Below the pieces are notes generated by a model. That model made no database searches. It was given only the letters and a program-made list of their open reading frames with translations, and was not told the origin of the DNA. Of a DNA stretch of 64,000 nt, positions 47,255-57,250 are shown in pieces. The translations under genes were made by a program, and so were the position numbers. How positions within the stretch are numbered: position 1 is the stretch's first letter; the number at the start of each line of letters is the position of its first letter. This DNA comes from Devosia soli (GTDB lineage: Bacteria; Pseudomonadota; Alphaproteobacteria; Rhizobiales; Devosiaceae): the NCBI RefSeq assembly GCF_000970455.1, contig NZ_LAJG01000001.1:49676-113675 (forward strand). The letters run 5' to 3'.

Positions 47255-48111
47255 GGCTTCCTCAGGAGGGCGAAGGCGCCGGCACTGATGGAGAGAACGA
47301 TGATGAGCAGCACGACCGAAAGCGTGGCGGCGTAGCCGAAGTCACCGACGAGGAAGAAGGTCTTGTAGATGTGGGTGGTGAGCACTTCGGTGGCGTATCC
47401 CGGCCCGCCCTGGGTCGTGACCCAGACCAGGTCGAAGAAGCGCATGGCCTCGATGGCGGCATAGAGCCCGAGAAACAGGGTGGAGCCGCGCAGCAGGGGC
47501 ACGGTGAGATCGCGGAACTTGCGCCACCAGCTGGCTCCATCGATCGAGGCGGCCTCGTAAAGGGCAGGATCGATCGACTGGATGGCGGCGAGGTAGATGA
47601 TCACGCAGAAACCGAAGAAGGTCCAGGCGCCCACGACGTTGAGCGAGAGCAGCGCAGTATTGTCCTGGGCCAGCCAAGCGCCGGCCAGCCCGCCGAGTCC
47701 AACCGCCTCGAGCCCGAAATTGAGCAGGCCGAAAATGGGATTGTAGATCCAGCCCCAGATGATGCCGGCAACCACCAGCGGGATCGTCCGAGGGATGAAA
47801 TAGATCGCGCCCAGCCAGCGCACGACATTGGCGTTGCGCTCGGCCAGGATGGCCGCGATGACCAGCCCGGCAAGCAGCGGAAAGGCCAGGGTCAGTACCA
47901 CCCAGATGGCATTGTGCCAAAGCGCGGTCCAGAACACGCCGTCGCCGAGCAGCCGCCCATAGTTGGCGAGGCCGATGAAGTCGCCGGCAATGCCGTTGTC
48001 CCAGTCGAAGAAGCTGAAGCCGAAGACCTGCAGGATGGGCAGGCCGACGAACAGCAAGTAGAGGGCCAGTGAAGGCGCCAGAAATAGATAAGCGGATCGG
48101 GTGGTCAGCAT
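47251..48111 (-). CDS. Sugar ABC transporter permease (MalF-type)
   Basis: 286 aa, about six membrane segments, EAA loop ALYEAASIDGASWWRKFRDL. Works with the following permease. Separated from the binding-protein gene by a 68-bp spacer holding a strong palindrome. Confidence 0.92.
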   Translation of the reverse strand: MLTTRSAYLFLAPSLALYLLFVGLPILQVFGFSFFDWDNGIAGDFIGLANYGRLLGDGVFWTALWHNAIWVVLTLAFPLLAGLVIAAILAERNANVVRWLGAIYFIPRTIPLVVAGIIWGWIYNPIFGLLNFGLEAVGLGGLAGAWLAQDNTALLSLNVVGAWTFFGFCVIIYLAAIQSIDPALYEAASIDGASWWRKFRDLTVPLLRGSTLFLGLYAAIEAMRFFDLVWVTTQGGPGYATEVLTTHIYKTFFLVGDFGYAATLSVVLLIIVLSISAGAFALLRKP

Positions 48112-48136
48112 GGCGCACTCGCATCATGGACGGGGG

Positions 48137-48162
48137 AGGCGGGCTCTCATGAGAGCCCGCCT
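48137..48162. repeat. Perfect 26-bp palindrome between binding protein and permease
   Basis: Arms AGGCGGGCTCTC and its exact reverse complement around an AT centre. It occupies the same operon position as the attenuator at 35096 in the fructan operon, but has no T-tract; it may protect the 3' end of the binding-protein message. Confidence 0.6.
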
Positions 48163-48179
48163 TCGGGGAGCAAGGGCGG

Positions 48180-49484
48180 TCAGGGCACCCAGCGCTCGCC
48201 GTTGTCAATGGCCGTCTGCCAGGCCGTATCCATCGCGCCGAGGAACTCATCGGCTGTGGCATCGCCGCCAATAAGGCGCTGCAATTCGGCATAGAGCACC
48301 TGGGTGACGCTTTCCGGCAGGGTCGTGTGGAGGTCGTAGAAGTTGGCGTCCGGCGTCGCGAGGCCCTGGCTGTAGAACGACTTGACGATGGGCAGTGCGT
48401 CCCACTGCTCGAGTTCCTCGGGGGTGGTGCCAATGGGGACAAGGAAGCCCTTTTCAACCCAGACTTCGCGGCTGGCCGGCGAAATCAGACAGTCGATGTA
48501 AGCCGCGGCAGCGTCCTTCACTTCCTGGCTGGCATTGGCCGAGACCTGCCATTGCGAACCTTCGCCCCACATCGTGCCGGGCGCTACGCCATCGGCGACC
48601 GGGGGCAGCATGAAGACGCCGAGATCGAAGGAGGCGCCCCTGGCCATGTCCTGGAGCACCCAGGTGCCGGTGATGGTCATTGCGGCCCGGCCGGACAGGA
48701 ACAGCGCATTGGCCTCGTCATAACCGATGCCATTGAAGCCGTTGGGGAAGTAGCCGTTCTCGGCCCAGGACTGGAAGGTCTCTGCCGCCAGCTTGAACTG
48801 CTCGTTGGCCCAGGGCGTGTCGCCGAAAAGGACCTCTTCCTCCACGGCCTTGCCGGCCGAAAGGCCGAGCAGGAGGCTCAGCGTATTGGTGGCCGGCCAG
48901 CGGTCGCGATTGCCGAAGGCGATTGGCGTAATACCCTTTTCCTTGAATGCTTCGGCCGCGGCCTGGAATTCGGCATAGGTGGTGGGCACGGCGATGCCGT
49001 TTTCCTCGAACAGTGCCGGGTTGTAATAAACCCCCATCAGGTCCTGCTCCATGGGCACGCCATAGATGGCGCCCTCGAAGCTGTTGCGACCGCGATAGAA
49101 GTCGTTGATGCCCTCCCAGCCATACTGCTCATAATAGTCGTCGAGCGGCGCCAGTGCGCCGACCCGCGCATAGCCGGCCAGCACGGATGCGGCGGGCCAG
49201 GTGTAGGCGAGGTCGGGGGTCTTGTTGGCCGAGACGGCGAGGCGATAGCTGTCACGGATGCCGATCGAGGGCGCAATGGTCCGCAGCACGGTGGCGCCAC
49301 CGAGATCGGGCTCGCAGGTGCCGATCAACTCGTCCATTGCCGGGCCGGCCGCCGTGATACCGGCCATGGCGAACTGGTCCCATTGGGTCACCACGGTCTG
49401 GGCCGTGGCGGCCTGGACCGAAACGCTGGCAACAAGACCGGCGGCAAGCAGGACGGGCAGCGAGCCTCGGGGTAAAAGTGTCAT
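48180..49484 (-). CDS. Sugar ABC transporter substrate-binding protein
   Basis: 434 aa with a signal peptide (LPVLLAAGLVASVSVQAATA). Family 1 binding-protein blocks: TPDLAYTWPAASVLAGYA, GVYYNPALFEENGIAVP, NALFLSGRAAMTITGTWVLQDM. Periplasmic receptor for the transporter in this operon. AGGAGG precedes the ATG. Confidence 0.93.
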   Translation of the reverse strand: MTLLPRGSLPVLLAAGLVASVSVQAATAQTVVTQWDQFAMAGITAAGPAMDELIGTCEPDLGGATVLRTIAPSIGIRDSYRLAVSANKTPDLAYTWPAASVLAGYARVGALAPLDDYYEQYGWEGINDFYRGRNSFEGAIYGVPMEQDLMGVYYNPALFEENGIAVPTTYAEFQAAAEAFKEKGITPIAFGNRDRWPATNTLSLLLGLSAGKAVEEEVLFGDTPWANEQFKLAAETFQSWAENGYFPNGFNGIGYDEANALFLSGRAAMTITGTWVLQDMARGASFDLGVFMLPPVADGVAPGTMWGEGSQWQVSANASQEVKDAAAAYIDCLISPASREVWVEKGFLVPIGTTPEELEQWDALPIVKSFYSQGLATPDANFYDLHTTLPESVTQVLYAELQRLIGGDATADEFLGAMDTAWQTAIDNGERWVP

Positions 49485-49528
49485 AGTTTCCTCCTTCTAT
49501 GAGCAGTCGTGATCGGGTGTTGGCGCTT

Positions 49529-50356
49529 TCAGACCAGCAAAGACCGGATATAGTCATGGGCGCGCCGGGCCAGGTCGTCCGGCTCCACATTGCGGCGATT
49601 GAAGCCGATCTCCATAGTGAGATAGCCGTCAAAGCCCTCGGCCTTAAGGGCGTCGAGCAGGCTCCGGTAATCCACCACGCCGCTGCCGGGCGGTTCCCGG
49701 TTCACGTCGGCAAGGTGGATATGGGTTAGGTCCCGGCCCAGGCGATGCACGTAGTCGGTGGGCACTTCGTTGCGGTAGAGCGTATGGAACGTGTCGAACA
49801 TTGCCTTGACGTTTGGCAGGTCGACCTGTGCAAGCATCGCGATAAGGTCATCGCAATCGTCGACGAGATTGCTGTCCGACGCCGTGGGTTCGACCGCAAC
49901 GGTGATACCCAGCGGCCGGGCAAATTCGGCGATCTCGCGCAAGGCATCGCGGCTCCAGGCCCAGGCCTGCTCGCGGCTGGTGCCATAGACCTGCCAGCCG
50001 GCGACATAGAGCAGCGTCTTGCCACCCCATTCCGCACAGAGTTCGGCGACCTGCTTGTACTGATCGATGGCGCCAGCGCGCTCCAGGGGATTGGCGGAAG
50101 CGACATTGAAGCCCGGACCGCCACCCGGAGCAGGGAGCATGCTCGAAACGGCCAGGCCGTTGTCATCAAGGACTTGGCGAATTTCGCGGCGGCGTTCCTT
50201 GGTCAGATATTCGGGATAGGCATGGGGGCTGGCGGCGCCGATTTCGATGCCATCATAGCCGATGCGTGCAAGGCGCTTGATAACCTCTTCGAGCGGGTAG
50301 GCCGGCACCCAGACCGGAAAGCTCGAATAGACCCAGGTGTTGAATGCCAGTTTCAA
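49529..50356 (-). CDS. Sugar phosphate isomerase/epimerase (xylose isomerase-like TIM barrel)
   Basis: 275 aa. TIM-barrel of the AP-endonuclease 2/xylose isomerase-like family: RIGYDGIEIGAASPHAYPEY, ITVAVEPTASDSNLV, NVKAMFDTFHTLY, ITHIHLADVN-like THIHLADVNREPPG and YLTMEIGFNRRN, which provide the metal-binding Glu, Asp, His and Glu. First gene of the second sugar operon, 44 bp ahead of the binding protein. Likely isomerises or epimerises the imported sugar or keto-acid. Confidence 0.88.
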   Translation of the reverse strand: MKLAFNTWVYSSFPVWVPAYPLEEVIKRLARIGYDGIEIGAASPHAYPEYLTKERRREIRQVLDDNGLAVSSMLPAPGGGPGFNVASANPLERAGAIDQYKQVAELCAEWGGKTLLYVAGWQVYGTSREQAWAWSRDALREIAEFARPLGITVAVEPTASDSNLVDDCDDLIAMLAQVDLPNVKAMFDTFHTLYRNEVPTDYVHRLGRDLTHIHLADVNREPPGSGVVDYRSLLDALKAEGFDGYLTMEIGFNRRNVEPDDLARRAHDYIRSLLV

Positions 50357-50499
50357 AAGGCTGTCCTCCTTCAGGCAAGGCAGTATCGTCCCGGGAATCT
50401 GCGATTCCTCAGATGGAGCCGGCGTTCTGCGCGCCGGATTTGCTTTGCGTTTGTCCCTATGGCTTACGGCACTACATCGCGTCGCAACAGCCGCAAAAA

Positions 50500-50514
50500 T
50501 GTCCAGATTGGACA
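50500..50514. promoter_or_regulatory. Possible operator upstream of the second sugar operon
   Basis: TGTCC, AGATT, GGACA: a 5-bp inverted repeat in the 178-bp interval between the regulator stop and the isomerase start. It is a candidate site for the HTH-binding-protein fusion regulator. Short and weak, so tentative. Confidence 0.35.
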
Positions 50515-50534
50515 GATTGCAGTGACATTGGGCG

Positions 50535-52307
50535 TCAGACGGGATCGAGGCCCCGCATGACCGTTTCGGCGCGGTTCTGTGCGCTGTTCAAGGCTTCGGC
50601 GCGGCTCTTGCGGCCGCTGAGCATATCGTGGAGTTCCTCTCCGGCTATCGTGATCAAGGCTGAAATGCCAGGCACCGGTGGGCGCGGCCAGGCGCGCAGC
50701 ACACCCTGGCGAGCAATGGTATCGACGATGCCGATAACCGGCGACATCGCCTGGACTTCGGGGTCGCGATTGACGCTGAAGCGCGGGCTGGCAAGGCTGC
50801 CATTGGTCATGAACAACTTGGCGGCGCTTGCCGATGTCAGGGCCGCCAGGGCTGCCCAGGCCGGCGCGACCCGGTCCGGCGCGATATTGCTCGGAATTGC
50901 CAGGGCGTAGCCGCCCAAAGGAGAAATCGGCCGGCCCGTCAGCCCGGTGGGCTGAGGCAGGTACCCGGTCTTTCCATAGGCTGGCGAGCTTGCGTCGCGC
51001 TCGAAGAGGTTGACAAGCAGGGTGTGGGCATAGGCCAGTGCCGTATTGCCGCTGGCATAGGCGCGCGCGCGATCGTACCAGGTCATGGAAAGGATGCCCG
51101 GCGGCGATACCGACAGGAGGGATTGCAGATAATCGGCCGCTGCGTGGGCCGCATCGCTGTCGAACATGGGACGCAGGTGAGCCTCTGTCATGTCCTCGGG
51201 CCGAAAGCCATCGGCCACCCGCTCCAGGTTGACGATGGGCTGGCCATGGGCCGCCATGGTCACCATGAATGTGTGGCCAAGGGCGGTGCCACGCCCGCCA
51301 TTCCAGGCAATGCCGAACCGGCCGCGCTCCGGCGCATGCATGGCCTTGGCGACGGCAAGCGTCTCCGCGGCCGTCCGCGGCGGCGCGAGGCCCGCCGCTT
51401 CGAGGAGGTCCGTGCGGTAAACGAGAAGTTCGGCGGTGCTCAAAAGAGGGATTCCATATTGAGCGTCGCGGCGGCGGGCACTGGCCATCGCATCGGGCAG
51501 GAAATCGGAAATATCCATGTCCGACTGCGCGATCAGATCATCGAGCGGGCGGAGACGGCCACGCTGCACCATGTCGCCGAACCAGGGCAGGTCGCAGGCT
51601 ATTATGTCATAGGCAGAGCCCGGGCGTTGTCCGTTCTGGACAATTTCCGCACGCAGGCGATCGATCGACAGGGCCTTGGACTGGATCGGGACACCCAGGA
51701 TCATTTCGAACTGGCGCTTGAGCGTGTTCATGGCCATGAATGTCGGATCGGCATGGACCAACAAGCGCAGTCCGCGCGGCAGGGCCAGCTTGCTTTCCAG
51801 CACTGTGGGTGGCGGGATGACGGCCGCGATGTCGGCGACCGGCTTGCCCTGGGTCCGTGCCCCATCGCCGCTGGCCTGTTCGATGAGGCGGCGCGTGTGC
51901 CCGGCAAAGATCTGCCACCGGCGCAGCAGTTCCGAAGACGGATGCAGCGAAAAGGAACGGCCCGTCGTCGTCCGCGGCCGCCGGACCAGAATGCCTTCCG
52001 CAATCAGTCCCTCGATGGTCCTGAAGGCGGTGCCATAACTGAGACCGGACGCTGCGGCCAGGGAAGACATGGTCGTCAATCGACCGCCGACGTGGTTATG
52101 CATGACATGAAGCACGATGCCCAGGTCGCGGGAGTCTATGCCCAGATGATCGTTGCTCGTGCTGCGCAGGGCGTCGACGAACTCGATGGTCTGCAGCATG
52201 CCCATATTCGAGGCCGGCCGGACTGGGGAAGGATCCTGAGCCTCATAGGGCCCCTCCGGCAGGTTGTCAGCCCTGTCAGGTTGCTGGAGTCGGGGATGTC
52301 TAGCCAC
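50535..52307 (-). CDS. HTH plus solute-binding-protein fusion regulator
   Basis: 590 aa from a GTG at 52307; an ATG near 52205 would remove 34 residues. No signal peptide. Residues ~45-130 form a winged helix (LTTMSSLAAASGLSYGTAF, RTIEGLIAEGILVRRP). The rest resembles an ABC sugar-binding protein of family 1: LRLLVHADPTFMAMNTLKRQ, GSAYDIIACDLPWFGDMV, YGIPLLSTAELLVYRTDLLE, GNTALAYAHTLLV. A cytoplasmic regulator that senses its ligand through a periplasmic-type domain is the simplest reading, analogous to LacI but built from a different binding-protein class. It stands upstream of the sugar operon it probably controls. Confidence 0.8.
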   Translation of the reverse strand: MARHPRLQQPDRADNLPEGPYEAQDPSPVRPASNMGMLQTIEFVDALRSTSNDHLGIDSRDLGIVLHVMHNHVGGRLTTMSSLAAASGLSYGTAFRTIEGLIAEGILVRRPRTTTGRSFSLHPSSELLRRWQIFAGHTRRLIEQASGDGARTQGKPVADIAAVIPPPTVLESKLALPRGLRLLVHADPTFMAMNTLKRQFEMILGVPIQSKALSIDRLRAEIVQNGQRPGSAYDIIACDLPWFGDMVQRGRLRPLDDLIAQSDMDISDFLPDAMASARRRDAQYGIPLLSTAELLVYRTDLLEAAGLAPPRTAAETLAVAKAMHAPERGRFGIAWNGGRGTALGHTFMVTMAAHGQPIVNLERVADGFRPEDMTEAHLRPMFDSDAAHAAADYLQSLLSVSPPGILSMTWYDRARAYASGNTALAYAHTLLVNLFERDASSPAYGKTGYLPQPTGLTGRPISPLGGYALAIPSNIAPDRVAPAWAALAALTSASAAKLFMTNGSLASPRFSVNRDPEVQAMSPVIGIVDTIARQGVLRAWPRPPVPGISALITIAGEELHDMLSGRKSRAEALNSAQNRAETVMRGLDPV

Positions 52308-52552
52308 GCGTTACACCAGTTCGGGTCAATTCATGCATAACGACCGCGACCACTTTATCAAATTGACGCCGATGTACGGCCGCAATCAAGAGGCGCCGTA
52401 CCTCTTTTCGCTTCCGGTCCAGCTTCTGGTGTACCTACCGTTACTCACCGGCAAAGGGCAGATCGAGACCATAGCAGACAGACGGCTATTGGAGGTGGCC
52501 ACGACTAAGCCGCAACGGGGTCATGAGCAGCTTGGCAGGAACACGCCCCATT

Positions 52553-53470
52553 TCAGTCATTCCAGCGCCCTCGGCGGCTTCCTAAAAGCTGCCCTGCCTC
52601 CTGCAACCCAAACTCCGCCAATATCCAGTTGACTGTCTTGTTCACCGGCCCATCCGCGCGATGCTGTTCTGCCCAGGACATGAACAGATGCTGCCCCGAG
52701 CTTTCTGGTTCGCGCCAGATTTCCAACAATCGACCTGATTCCAGATCGTCCGCCATCATATGCACCGGAGCGATGGCGACGCCGTGACCGTTGATTGCCG
52801 CATCCAATGCCAGAGCCGATCGGTCGAAATTCAACAGGCCACCTTTTGCCTGGTGCGCGCCTGGACCAATCAGGCGCTCCCACCGCCGATGCGCGTCCTG
52901 CAGAAGCGGCAAAGACAGCATCGCCTCAAAGTCCATCGGACTATCGGGCCTGCGAAGTTGCGGACTGCAAACAGCAACCAGTTGCAGCGCCGTGAGGCGC
53001 TCCACGTGTTGGCCAGGAGCGTGTTGAGGCGTCCTGTCCGGCCATATTGCGATCTCGTTCCGACCGAGGGCGCGCTGGAGGAATCCCTCATGAACCTCCG
53101 TCGTGATCGCAACGTGTGGGACCTGCCGGGTGAAGCGTTTCAGTCGAGGCATCAACCAGCGGGACGCGAATGACGGCCCGAGGTGCAACACGACCTGGCT
53201 CTGGCCACGCTCGAGGTTGGCGTTGGCGGTGGTGAGGATAGAAAGCGCCGCATCGACGGCGTCCTGGTATCTTTCGCCATTCTCGGTGAGGCGCACCCCC
53301 CGGGCCTGTCGCTCGAACAATGCGACGCCCAGTTCGCCTTCCAACTGCTTTATACGTTGAGACACCGCGCCGTGGGAGATACTCAGGGCCTCTGCAGCGC
53401 GCTGGAAACTGCTGTGTCTCGCGACGACGGCGAAGATGCGCACCGCGTTCAGATTGATATTGCGCGACAT
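52553..53470 (-). CDS. LysR family regulator
   Basis: 305 aa from ATG 53470 (MSRNINLNAVRIFAVVARH). HTH FQRAAEALSISHGAVSQRIKQLEGELGVALFERQARGVRLT at the N-terminus, as in GcvA-type LysR proteins, then a substrate-binding domain (GPSFASRWLMPRLKRF). Divergent from the GNAT gene, which it may control. The interval 52308-52552 shows no gene. Confidence 0.92.
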   Translation of the reverse strand: MSRNINLNAVRIFAVVARHSSFQRAAEALSISHGAVSQRIKQLEGELGVALFERQARGVRLTENGERYQDAVDAALSILTTANANLERGQSQVVLHLGPSFASRWLMPRLKRFTRQVPHVAITTEVHEGFLQRALGRNEIAIWPDRTPQHAPGQHVERLTALQLVAVCSPQLRRPDSPMDFEAMLSLPLLQDAHRRWERLIGPGAHQAKGGLLNFDRSALALDAAINGHGVAIAPVHMMADDLESGRLLEIWREPESSGQHLFMSWAEQHRADGPVNKTVNWILAEFGLQEAGQLLGSRRGRWND

Positions 53471-53605
53471 ATGGGCCCTAGCCGTTAGATTTTCTATTGG
53501 CTCGTACAGTTTTGCTGCTTTGTCAATTGCTTCGCGCTCTGCGATCAAACCCTTGCCGTTGACCGATAGCAACGACAGTCCGAAGCAGGAGGCGACAGCG
53601 TGACA

Positions 53606-54592
53606 ATGACCATTCGACCGGCAGCCATGCACGACTTGGAGCCGATAGCGGACCTGCTGCTCGCCCATGCCAAAGCGCGGGAGGCAGCGGACCCCGCGCT
53701 GTAGAAATTGGAAAGCGAACCGCGTCAAAGCATCCTGTCGGCAGTGCAAACCTCGATGGAGGCAGGGGAGGACCGATGGCTGGTCGGTGAAACCGGAGCG
53801 AACATCATTGGCGTCACGCACGCCATGCATCTGCCGGTCCCGCCCATTTATGCTGGCGACTTCGGAGTTCCGGGCCTGCTCATGGAAGATTGCTGCATTT
53901 CGGTCGACGCGCCACCCTCAACTCGAACTGACCTACTGAAGGCAGCAGAGGCCGACCTAGTTCAATCAGGCACCCGGATGGTGCTCGGCACGAGCGTTGT
54001 AGGCGGCGACTGGGCAGAGGACTATGCTCAGCAGGGCTATGAGCCCGTAACTCTTTATTTCTCGAGGGCCGGGCTGCGTGACGCCACCAGCAGCTCTGAT
54101 GTCCGTCAGGCCGATGCGAGCGATGTGGCCGACATTGTCAGCGCAAGTGCGGTCAACCGCCAGATCTTGCAACACCTGAACCCGCGCTTCTGGCGCCCTC
54201 ACCCCGAGGCGGACGATCGCTTCGGACGCTGGATGCAGCACAGCCTGACCTTATCGGACCGAGACATGTTCGTCTCGCTTGGCGATGGTGAGTTCCGAGG
54301 CTATGCCATCTCGCAACCGGCAACGCGTCTGCATTTCCCCAGCCCTCATGACATTTCGTCCACGGGGGTGATCGACGATTATTTTCACCAGACCATAGCA
54401 AACCCCGAAGGCCCATCGCCGCGTTGGGCAGACGGTCATGCGCTGCTGGAAGCGGCAGAAATGGCCCGCCAGAAGCGCGGAAATAGCGCCGTCCTGGTCG
54501 TTTGTCCTGCGGCCTGGAGGACCAAGATCGCGCTGCTCGAAGAGGCCGGCTACCGCAAGGCAATCACCTGGTTCGTCAAGATTTTCACCTGA
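53606..54592 (+). pseudogene. GNAT acetyltransferase gene with an in-frame amber codon
   Basis: The frame starts MTIRPAAMHDLEPIADLLLA at 53606, meets TAG at 53702-53704 (after DPAL), and continues without change of frame to 54592. The downstream 294 codons contain DRWLVGETGANIIGVTHAM, SGTRMVLGTSVVGGDWAEDYAQQGYEPV and a second GNAT-like half (DASDVADIVSASAVNRQ to EEAGYRKAITWFVKIF), so the intact protein would be a tandem GNAT of 328 residues. A single point mutation explains the break. Re-initiation at TTG 53708 is possible but would lose the first beta-strand. Confidence 0.7.
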
Positions 54593-54640
54593 CGACAACG
54601 GATCTCCGCGCCAACCGACCATCGAACATTGGGTGCCGAT

Positions 54641-55945
54641 ATGCTCGCCGACGAGGACCGAATTTTCACCAACCTCTATGGCCATCACGACTGGACCCTG
54701 GAGGGCGCGCGTCAGCGTGGCGCCTGGATGGGAACTCGTGAATTCATCGATGCGGGCCGAAATTGGATAACCAGCGAGGTCAAGGCTTCGGGACTGCGCG
54801 GGCGTGGCGGCGGCGGCTTCCCCACCGGCCTCAAATGGACGTTCATGCCACCCGAAAACCCTGATCGGCCAAATTATCTGTTGGTCAATGCCGACGAATC
54901 CGAACCCGGCACCTGCAAGGACCGAGAAATTCTGCGCCACGATCCGCACCATCTCGTCGAGGGCTGCCTGCTCGCAGGCCGCGCGATCGATGCACACCTT
55001 GCCTTCGTCTACATTCGTGGCGAATTCGTGCGCGAGCGACAGCGATTTGAAGCGACGGTCGAGCAGGCCTATGACGCCAGACTTATTGGCAAGAACAATC
55101 TCCACGGCTGGGACTTCGACATTGCCGTTCACCACGGCGCGGGCGCTTACATCTGTGGTGAGGAAACCGCGCTGATGGAATCGCTCGAAGGCAAGAAGGG
55201 CCAGCCACGCCTACGGCCACCCTTTCTAGCCAATGTCGGCGTCTATGGCAATCCGACCACGATCAACAATGCAGAATCCATCGCGGTGGTGCCCGAGATT
55301 CTTCGCCGCTCGGGCGCATGGTTCAGTTCGCTTGGTCGTCCAAACAACGCCGGAACCAAGCTTTTCTGCGTTTCCGGTCACATCAACAGGCCTGCCGTCT
55401 TCGAGGAGGAAATGGGGGTGTCCTTCGAGGAGATGATCGAGAAACATTGTGGCGGGGTCCGTGGCGGCTGGGACAATCTGCTGGCGGTCATCCCTGGGGG
55501 CGGATCGATGCCTTGCGTCCCCGGGGATAGAATCCGCAACGCCTATATGGATTATGACGGCATGCGCGAGGTCGGCTCCTCGCTGGGCAGCGCGGCTGCC
55601 ATCGTCATGGATAAGTCGACCGACATCATTCGGGCGATCTGGCGGCTCAGCGCCTTTTACAAGCACGAAAGCTGCGGGCAGTGCACGCCGTGCCGGGAGG
55701 GGACAGGCTGGATCGAGCGCATAATGGCGCGGATGGTGGAAGGACGGGCGCAGAAACGAGAAATCGACATGTTGTTCGAGGTCACCAAGCAGATCGAAGG
55801 TCACACAATTTGCGGCCTCGGCGAAGCGGCGTCCTGGCCGGTGCAAGGCCTGATCAGAAACTTCCGTCATGTGATTGAGGATCGGATCGACAGCTATACC
55901 TTCCGCTCCGACGACGACGTGGTGCCAACCTTCGCTGCCGAGTAA
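54641..55945 (+). CDS. nuoF: NADH-quinone oxidoreductase subunit F, isolated copy
   Basis: 434 aa from ATG 54641 ([14 protein letters not shown]). NADH/FMN site [16 protein letters not shown] (most homologues have GGAGFPTG), [14 protein letters not shown] and [19 protein letters not shown]. Iron-sulfur cluster N3 ligands are Cys344, 347 and 350 in [11 protein letters not shown] plus Cys391 in HTICGLG. Length is normal. No other complex I subunit is in the window, so this is an orphan paralogue; an alternative role as diaphorase subunit of another oxidoreductase cannot be excluded. Confidence 0.92.
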   Translation: MLADEDRIFTNLYGHHDWTLEGARQRGAWMGTREFIDAGRNWITSEVKASGLRGRGGGGFPTGLKWTFMPPENPDRPNYLLVNADESEPGTCKDREILRHDPHHLVEGCLLAGRAIDAHLAFVYIRGEFVRERQRFEATVEQAYDARLIGKNNLHGWDFDIAVHHGAGAYICGEETALMESLEGKKGQPRLRPPFLANVGVYGNPTTINNAESIAVVPEILRRSGAWFSSLGRPNNAGTKLFCVSGHINRPAVFEEEMGVSFEEMIEKHCGGVRGGWDNLLAVIPGGGSMPCVPGDRIRNAYMDYDGMREVGSSLGSAAAIVMDKSTDIIRAIWRLSAFYKHESCGQCTPCREGTGWIERIMARMVEGRAQKREIDMLFEVTKQIEGHTICGLGEAASWPVQGLIRNFRHVIEDRIDSYTFRSDDDVVPTFAAE

Positions 55946-56090
55946 CGGCCACCCAGGCTGCCTGCCAGACCAAGTCCGCCTAAGAGCGCCGCTGCGTAAA
56001 AGCTGATATCGATCTGGAGTCGGCATTCGCCATCTGAGACCCTGCCACAATCGTTTCTTCCTCGGCCGCTTCGGCCACAGGAGAAATGTA

Positions 56091-56706
56091 ATGGGTATCT
56101 CAAAATATGACCCTGCCGCTAAAGGGAGGCCTGCTTGGAACGCCGGTAAGCAGGTCGGCGCCAAACGTGCTCTGAAAATCAGACAGATATGGTCGATCCG
56201 CTTCTTTCTGGATCGGGAAGGTCGAATGCGGGATCGAGCGCTGTTCGACCTCGCGCTCGACAGCAAACTTCGAGGCTGTGACCTAGTGAAAATCAAGATC
56301 GGCAGTCTTGTGGCAGGACCAACCATTCGGTCGCGGTCGATGGTGATCCAGCAGAAGACGGGAAGACCAGTTCAGTTTGAGATCACCGCCGATACAAGGG
56401 CCAGTTTATTCGCCTGGCTCGAACGCCGAGGTGGCAGTGTCGATGATTTCGCATTCCCGAGCCGCGTCCATCCCGACGACCATCTAAGCACGCGGCAGAG
56501 AGTGGGTAACTGCTATCGGTCTTGCACCAGAGGAATATGGGACCCATTCGCTGCGTCGAACCAAGGCGTCGCTCATCTACAAGGCCACGGGAAATTTGCG
56601 GGCCATTCAAATTCTGCTTGGTCACAGCAAGATCGCGAACACAGTTCGCTACCTCGGCGTAGACGTCGACAACGCCCTATCGCTTTCCGAGGCAACGGAA
56701 ATCTGA
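56091..56706 (+). pseudogene. Tyrosine recombinase (integrase), internally deleted
   Basis: N-terminal half in frame: GRPAWNAGKQVGAKRALK, IWSIRFFLDREGRMRDRALF, DLALDSKLRGCDLVKIKIG, QQKTGRPVQFEITADTR. After STRQ near 56500 the frame is lost; the continuation EWVTAIGLAPEEYGTHSLRR, ILLGHSKIANTVRYLGVDVD follows in another frame to a TGA at 56704. About 17 bp appear to be deleted at this point. Catalytic residues HxLRR, LGH and Tyr are still encoded but out of frame. A short recombinase common in Rhizobiales genomes. Confidence 0.75.
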
Positions 56707-56920
56707 CTCCCAACCTCTTCGTCGGCGGTGGTTTCAAGACCGTCGGCGAAGCGCCCCCGTTCCGCCGTTGAGAGTTGGATCTCGACAACCCGAAACCTGC
56801 CGTTGCGATTACGGCGAGTCAGTTCCAATCAGGATCAGAGAATGCGGCGGTCGACCTCTTGGGACTGATGGCAGTAGCTGTTTATGTGGCTGGCCTTCAT
56901 AGTTGTCGCCTGCGGCGGAC

Positions 56921-56952
56921 CACTCCACCCTTAGTCGTACCAGGGTGGAGTG
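56921..56952. terminator. 11-bp perfect hairpin
   Basis: CACTCCACCCT (56921-56931), 10-nt loop, exact reverse complement (56942-56952). Located 12 bp beyond the stop of the hydrolase remnant on the minus strand. No T-run; probable 3' end structure of that gene. Confidence 0.45.
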
Positions 56953-56964
56953 AGCGTTCCGGGA

Positions 56965-57250
56965 TCAGATGGCGTTCTGCCGCGCCAGCCAACCTAAGAT
57001 CGCCAGATTGGTTTCCTCCGGCATTTCCTCCTGGATCCAGTGACCACAATCGAGGCTGATAACCTCCACGTTGGGCACGAAGTCCGCAAGGTTCTCCGCC
57101 TGGGGGATCACGTCTCGTTCGCCATAGATCATGAGGGCTGGTTGACGGATGATTGGGTCCACCTCGCCCATCAGCGCCGACGCGTGCGGTTCGAGGACTA
57201 TGTCCGCCCGGTTCGTAATCTCTCTCGCTAGGCTGCCATCGCGAGGTGCG
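56965..57250 (-). pseudogene. C-terminal part of an alpha/beta hydrolase
   Basis: Open frame reading DGSLAREITNRADIVLEPHA, SALMGEVDPIIRQPALMIYG, ERDVIPQAENLADFVPNVEV and ISLDCGHWIQEEMPEETNLA. The acid (GERD) and catalytic His (CGHW) of an epoxide-hydrolase-like fold are present, but the nucleophile half is missing. A short product could be started at ATG 57171 but would be inactive. Confidence 0.65.

Noticed and set aside
4126..53704. Three in-frame TAG codons inside otherwise conserved genes (permease, GAF, GNAT) might mean amber recoding
   Set aside because: Intact genes such as the GH32 gene and the AraC/kinase region also end in TAG, and the permease has an additional frameshift, so ordinary decay is simpler.
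54641..55945. Formate dehydrogenase or hydrogenase diaphorase subunit instead of NuoF
   Set aside because: Length, start [13 protein letters not shown] and the internal blocks follow NuoF itself, and no dehydrogenase or hydrogenase partner genes are nearby.
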